Of a stretch of 17,129 nt of DNA, positions 14,130 through 17,129 are shown one piece after another. A model generated the notes under the pieces. The model was not told where the DNA came from, searched no databases, and saw only the letters and a program-made list of their open reading frames with translations. Origin of the DNA: an uncultured Clostridia bacterium (lineage in GTDB: Bacteria > Bacillota > Clostridia > Oscillospirales > Oscillospiraceae); contig CALDMR010000198.1 in NCBI GenBank assembly GCA_937915065.1, forward strand, positions 1 through 17,129, given 5' to 3'. Position 1 is the first letter of the stretch. Each line of letters opens with the position of its first letter. The translations under genes were made by a program, and so were the position numbers.

Positions 14130-15893
14130 TCAAGACGCGCGGGGGGATTCCCAGGTGGCGCCGGTGCTGGTATCGGGCTGCACGGGCGGCGTGACCGGCG
14201 TCGTGCCGCCTTCGTTTTCCGTGCCGGAACCGGGGGTGCTGCCGGAATCGGTTTCGCCGCCGTCGACCGGAGGTTTGGAAGGCTGCTCGGGGGGCGGCGC
14301 GGCCTGGGCCGGGCCCACCAGGACAATGCGGTTGCGGGATTTATAGGTGCTGTTGGCTTCCAGCGTGCGGCTGATCAAGCCGCCGTCTTTGTCATATACG
14401 CAGCGGTAGGTGGCAACTTTGTAGCCGGTGTAGCCATTCTGCTCTTCCCGGCTGGTGCCGGGGGCCAGGGAGGGATCTTCCTTTTCCACGGTTTCAAAGG
14501 AGGTGGTGGAAAGGATCTTGTACTCCATCTTCACGCTGGAGCCCGTCAGATTGGTGCCGTAGATGGTGCAGGTGGCTTTGCCGCCGGAGTAAGTGACCAC
14601 CAGCTTAATGGGGTAATCGGTGTTGTTTTTGAACTGGTAGTCGGGGCCGCCCCAACTGACGGTGGCGTCCATTCCGTAGGGGATGTAGCCGGGATAAAAC
14701 ATATGGTTCGTGCGGGAGACGATTTCCAGATTGGAGCGCAGTGTGGCCAGATACAGGGTGGAGGAGATCTGGCAGATACCGCCGCCGTATTCGCTGACGG
14801 TTTTGCCGTTCACATAGGCACCGGCGGGCAGGTAGCCGTTGGCGGCAGTACGCTGGCCCAGGGTTTTGTTGTAGGAAAAGACCTCGCCGGGATTGAGTAC
14901 CACGCCGTTGCAGGATTTGGCGGCCAGGGCCACATTATGCCGGCGGTTGGAATTGCCGGACACGCTGGTGGTGCAGGAGCCCAGTTTGTCGCGGAACAGA
15001 TACTGGGCCATTTCTTCTTTGGTGATCTTGGGCTTGGTAACGGTGACAGGCACGGTGAATTCTTCGCCCTCGCCGGCGGCATCCATCAATTCCTGGGCGG
15101 TGGAAACATTGAAATCCACGCCGGTGTCGCCGTCTTTAACGGTGCCGGAGGCCTTGTCATAGTAGGCGTTGCTGGCTTCCTTGTGGGCGTCCTGATACAG
15201 CTCTTCCATGGTAATGTCAGCGGCGGGATGGGGTTCCCGGCTGCAGGTAATGCCGCCGAGATCATAGCGGGCCAGGGCATCCTCCACGGTTTTCAGCAGG
15301 GCCTGCTGATCGATCATCCGGCCGTCTTTGGGCTTGGTGACATGGAGGATGTCGTCGCTGAGATGCCAGGTGCATTCCGTGGGGGGATCATTGGCCTGGT
15401 CGGCGATGGCCGCGATGGCGGCGGCAGCGCTGGCCTGATCCAGATGGAGATCCGGCACGACGGTGTGGCCCAGCAGCAGACCCTTGGCATAGGCCACGCC
15501 CCGGGTGAAAAAGTTGTTGCTGCGGCCGTTTTCCCAGGCCGCCTGGGCGGCCTGGCCGGCGTCGGCGGTGATGTGGATGTCGGACAGGGGCAGCTCAAAG
15601 GTTTCGCTGCCGGAATCTTCGTCCTCCACGGTGACCGGCAGGGTTTTGCCCTCATAGGCGGCGGGCAGTTCCTGGGCCAGCAGGGCGGCAGCCTCGCTTT
15701 GGCTCAGCCCGCCCACGGCAATACCGGCCACAGAAGTGCGGGGGTATATTGTATCGCTGACAGCGGCCAGAACGCAGGGGATCAGCAGTACCAGCAGCAC
15801 CAGTACCGCTACAGCGATGGCGGGGATGCGTTTTTTGCCCCGGACCGGTTCGTTTCCGGCAGGAGGGGGGGTGTTATGTTCATTGGTCATCAT
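14130..15893 (-). CDS. VanW-family, membrane-anchored cell-envelope protein
   Basis: 587 residues. A 22-residue Pro-containing cytoplasmic N-terminus is followed by one membrane segment at 23-45, so most of the protein lies outside the cell. Residues about 50-310 look like two repeats of the PG_binding_4 type often found before VanW (VAGIAVGGLSQSEAAALLAQ is the typical beginning). VanW covers about 315-445: NRRHNVALAAKSCNG, NPGEVFSYNKTLGQRT and SEYGGGICQISSTLY (368-382). Residues about 455-527 resemble a G5-type beta domain. The last 55 residues are a Pro/Gly/Thr/Ser-rich tail with no sorting signal. AGAAAGG (15903-15909) precedes ATG 15893. Related proteins are seen near vancomycin-resistance genes, but this is a stand-alone gene with no van operon and its function is unknown. 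Confidence 0.9.
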   Translation of the reverse strand: MMTNEHNTPPPAGNEPVRGKKRIPAIAVAVLVLLVLLIPCVLAAVSDTIYPRTSVAGIAVGGLSQSEAAALLAQELPAAYEGKTLPVTVEDEDSGSETFELPLSDIHITADAGQAAQAAWENGRSNNFFTRGVAYAKGLLLGHTVVPDLHLDQASAAAAIAAIADQANDPPTECTWHLSDDILHVTKPKDGRMIDQQALLKTVEDALARYDLGGITCSREPHPAADITMEELYQDAHKEASNAYYDKASGTVKDGDTGVDFNVSTAQELMDAAGEGEEFTVPVTVTKPKITKEEMAQYLFRDKLGSCTTSVSGNSNRRHNVALAAKSCNGVVLNPGEVFSYNKTLGQRTAANGYLPAGAYVNGKTVSEYGGGICQISSTLYLATLRSNLEIVSRTNHMFYPGYIPYGMDATVSWGGPDYQFKNNTDYPIKLVVTYSGGKATCTIYGTNLTGSSVKMEYKILSTTSFETVEKEDPSLAPGTSREEQNGYTGYKVATYRCVYDKDGGLISRTLEANSTYKSRNRIVLVGPAQAAPPPEQPSKPPVDGGETDSGSTPGSGTENEGGTTPVTPPVQPDTSTGATWESPRAS

Positions 15894-15969
15894 TGAAGGA
15901 TACCTTTCTCTTTATGGTTTTCTGAAAACGGTGGGGCCGCCGGAGGGGCGGCGGAATGAAAGCAACTAA

Positions 15970-15978
15970 AGTATATCA
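15970..15978 (-). promoter_or_regulatory. Candidate extended -10 promoter of the VanW-family gene
   Basis: On the minus strand TGATATACT gives TGn plus TATACT (-10 at 15970-15975). No matching -35 is seen. Start of RNA would be near 15963, with a leader of about 70 bases that contains a GCCGCC/GGCGGC hairpin (15936-15952). Confidence 0.4.
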
Positions 15979-16143
15979 TATTTGTGGGAGTGATGCGTTA
16001 CAAAGGTATTACAAATCAGCGGCACAGAAACGGCACAGAGGTTGTCCGCCCTGCTGCGGCGGAGAAAACTGCGGGCCGGTGCTGTTTTCTTTCGGATCAC
16101 AAGGATCTTTTGATTCTTTTGGAGGATTTTGGCGCTTTAACAG
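15979..16143. other. Divergent intergenic region without recognised feature
   Basis: Between the VanW-family promoter and the pyrG promoter no gene, RNA or repeat is recognisable. The sequence includes a short imperfect direct repeat, GGCACAGAAAC/GGCACAGAG, at 16021-16040. Short reading frames here have no ribosome binding site. Confidence 0.5.
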
Positions 16144-16172
16144 TTGACTTGACCGGGGACAGAAGATAGAAT
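16144..16172 (+). promoter_or_regulatory. Sigma-A promoter of pyrG
   Basis: TTGACT (16144-16149), exactly 17 bases, TAGAAT (16167-16172). Expected start near 16179 gives a leader of about 85 bases. No T-rich terminator hairpin, and no run of G at the expected start of the kind used in reiterative-transcription attenuation of pyrG in Bacillus, is visible. Confidence 0.75.
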
Positions 16173-16262
16173 AGAAGTGATATTTTTTGGAAAGAAACGG
16201 GATACCTGCCATTCCTGTTTTCGGACAACGATATTGTGGTATATGTGGAGGGAGTACTGATT

Positions 16263-17129
16263 ATGTCTGTTAAGTATATTTTTGTTACCGGCGGCGTGGT
16301 TTCCGGTCTGGGTAAGGGCATCACTGCGGCGTCTCTGGGGCGGCTGCTCAAGCAGCGGGGCCTGCGCGTCACGATTCAGAAGTTTGACCCCTATCTGAAT
16401 GTGGATCCCGGCACCATGAGCCCTTATCAGCACGGCGAGGTGTTCGTGACCGACGACGGCGCGGAAACCGATCTGGATCTGGGGCACTATGAGCGCTTCA
16501 TCGATGAGAGTCTGACGCATAATTCCTCCGTTTCCTCCGGACAGATCTACTGGAATGTGCTCAATCGCGAGCGCACCGGCGATTATCTGGGCCGCACGGT
16601 GCAGGTGATTCCCCACATTACCAATGAAATTAAGAAGCGCGTGTATTCCGTGGCGGAGAAGGGCGATGTGGATGTGGTCATCACCGAGATCGGCGGTACT
16701 GTGGGTGACATTGAATCCCAGCCCTTCCTGGAGGCCATTCGTCAGGTGGCTGCCGAAGTGGGCCGGCAGGATGTGATGTTCATCCATGTGTCTCTGATCG
16801 TTGCCATTCCCGGCAGCGGCGAGCTGAAGAGCAAGCCCACCCAGCACAGCTGCAAGGAGCTCCTTTCCATCGGTATCCAGCCTGATGTGATTATGTGCCG
16901 CTGCGATCAGGATATCCCACAGGATATCATTGATAAAATTGCCCTCTTCTGCAATATCCCCAAGGAAAATGCCATCCCCAACCTGACGGCGCCCATCCTG
17001 TATGAAGTGCCCCTGATGCTGGAGAAGGCCGGCCTGGCCAAGGCAGTGTGCAAGCGCCTGGGCCTGGATTGCGGCGCGCCGGATCTGACGGAATGGGAAA
17101 ATATGGTGCGCCGGGCCAAGAATGTGGAA
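16263..17129 (+). CDS. pyrG: CTP synthase, 3'-truncated by window edge
   Basis: Makes CTP from UTP, ATP and glutamine, the last step of pyrimidine nucleotide synthesis. Only the first 289 residues are in the window: nearly all of the N-terminal synthetase domain but not the glutaminase domain. VTGGVVSGLGKGI at 8-20 is the P-loop region. DPYLNVDPGTMSPYQHGEV at 42-60, DDGAETDLDLGHYERFI at 64-80, IGGTVGDIES at 143-152 and KSKPTQHSCKELLSIGIQPD at 189-208 are near-invariant in the family. GGAGGGAG upstream, about ten bases before ATG 16263, serves as ribosome binding site. It is divergent from the VanW-family gene with its own promoter. Identification is secure. Confidence 0.97.
   Translation, partial: MSVKYIFVTGGVVSGLGKGITAASLGRLLKQRGLRVTIQKFDPYLNVDPGTMSPYQHGEVFVTDDGAETDLDLGHYERFIDESLTHNSSVSSGQIYWNVLNRERTGDYLGRTVQVIPHITNEIKKRVYSVAEKGDVDVVITEIGGTVGDIESQPFLEAIRQVAAEVGRQDVMFIHVSLIVAIPGSGELKSKPTQHSCKELLSIGIQPDVIMCRCDQDIPQDIIDKIALFCNIPKENAIPNLTAPILYEVPLMLEKAGLAKAVCKRLGLDCGAPDLTEWENMVRRAKNVE

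Noticed and set aside
14130..15893. Vancomycin-resistance operon
   Set aside because: Only a VanW domain is present; no VanH, VanA-type ligase, VanX, VanS or VanR gene is nearby, and VanW proteins are widespread in ordinary clostridia.
13935..15896. 653-codon open frame on the plus strand across the VanW-family gene
   Set aside because: It is the antisense shadow of a GC-rich gene; its Gly/Ala/His-rich translation matches no family, while the minus-strand frame has clear domains, ribosome binding site and terminator.
15936..15952. Hairpin with CCUCC loop in the VanW-family leader as an RNA that captures Shine-Dalgarno sequences
   Set aside because: The gene's own ribosome binding site (AGAAAGG) does not match the loop well and the stem is only six pairs; chance in GC-rich DNA is likely.
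16137..16847. 236-codon minus-strand frame opposite pyrG
   Set aside because: The plus strand reads as near-invariant CTP synthase; this frame is its antisense.

Overview
The window looks like chromosomal core DNA of a low-to-mid-complexity Firmicute, most likely a GC-rich gut-type clostridium (order Oscillospirales is my best guess). The reasons are strong GGAGG-type ribosome binding sites, sigma-A-like promoters (for example TTGAAA-N17-TATAAT), and Firmicute-typical families: a DUF1836 protein, a VanW-domain protein, a BMP/NupOPQ nucleoside ABC transporter and Xpt. Species-level assignment is inference. No rRNA, tRNA, insertion sequence, phage gene or CRISPR array was seen.

Layout, left to right. 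(1) Plus strand, 1-4126: the 3' two-thirds of pnp (polynucleotide phosphorylase); a small membrane-anchored protein with an Imm51-like C-terminal domain; a PnuC-family vitamin transporter; and mnmE (tRNA-modifying GTPase). Intrinsic-terminator-like hairpins sit directly before the ribosome binding sites of the second and third genes. (2) Plus strand, 4234-6462: a membrane-tethered XRE-type regulator with its own terminator, then a tightly coupled pair of a DUF1836 protein and prmA (ribosomal protein L11 methyltransferase). (3) A long bidirectional terminator separates prmA from a convergent NhaD/ArsB-type sodium:proton antiporter on the minus strand (6537-7985). (4) Minus strand, 8280-13914: a five-gene purine salvage and uptake operon read from a clear promoter at 13983-14011, in the order xpt, BMP lipoprotein, NupO-like ATPase, NupP-like permease, NupQ-like permease. 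It ends in a terminator at 8222-8259. (5) Minus strand, 14130-15893: a VanW-family cell-envelope protein. (6) Divergent from it on the plus strand: pyrG (CTP synthase), running off the right edge.

Functional logic. The minus-strand operon imports a purine nucleoside or related ligand through lipoprotein, ATPase and two permeases. The co-transcribed Xpt points to xanthine/guanine salvage downstream of uptake. pyrG supplies pyrimidine nucleotides, PnuC a pyridine-nucleotide or B-vitamin precursor, and pnp, mnmE and prmA serve RNA turnover, tRNA and ribosome modification.

Nothing here looks like a complete new system. The best leads are the orphan Imm51-like membrane protein, the three consecutive hairpins between the binding-protein gene and its ATPase, the terminator placed directly on the pnuC ribosome binding site, the unassigned leader of the sodium:proton antiporter, and a substituted G4 motif in MnmE.
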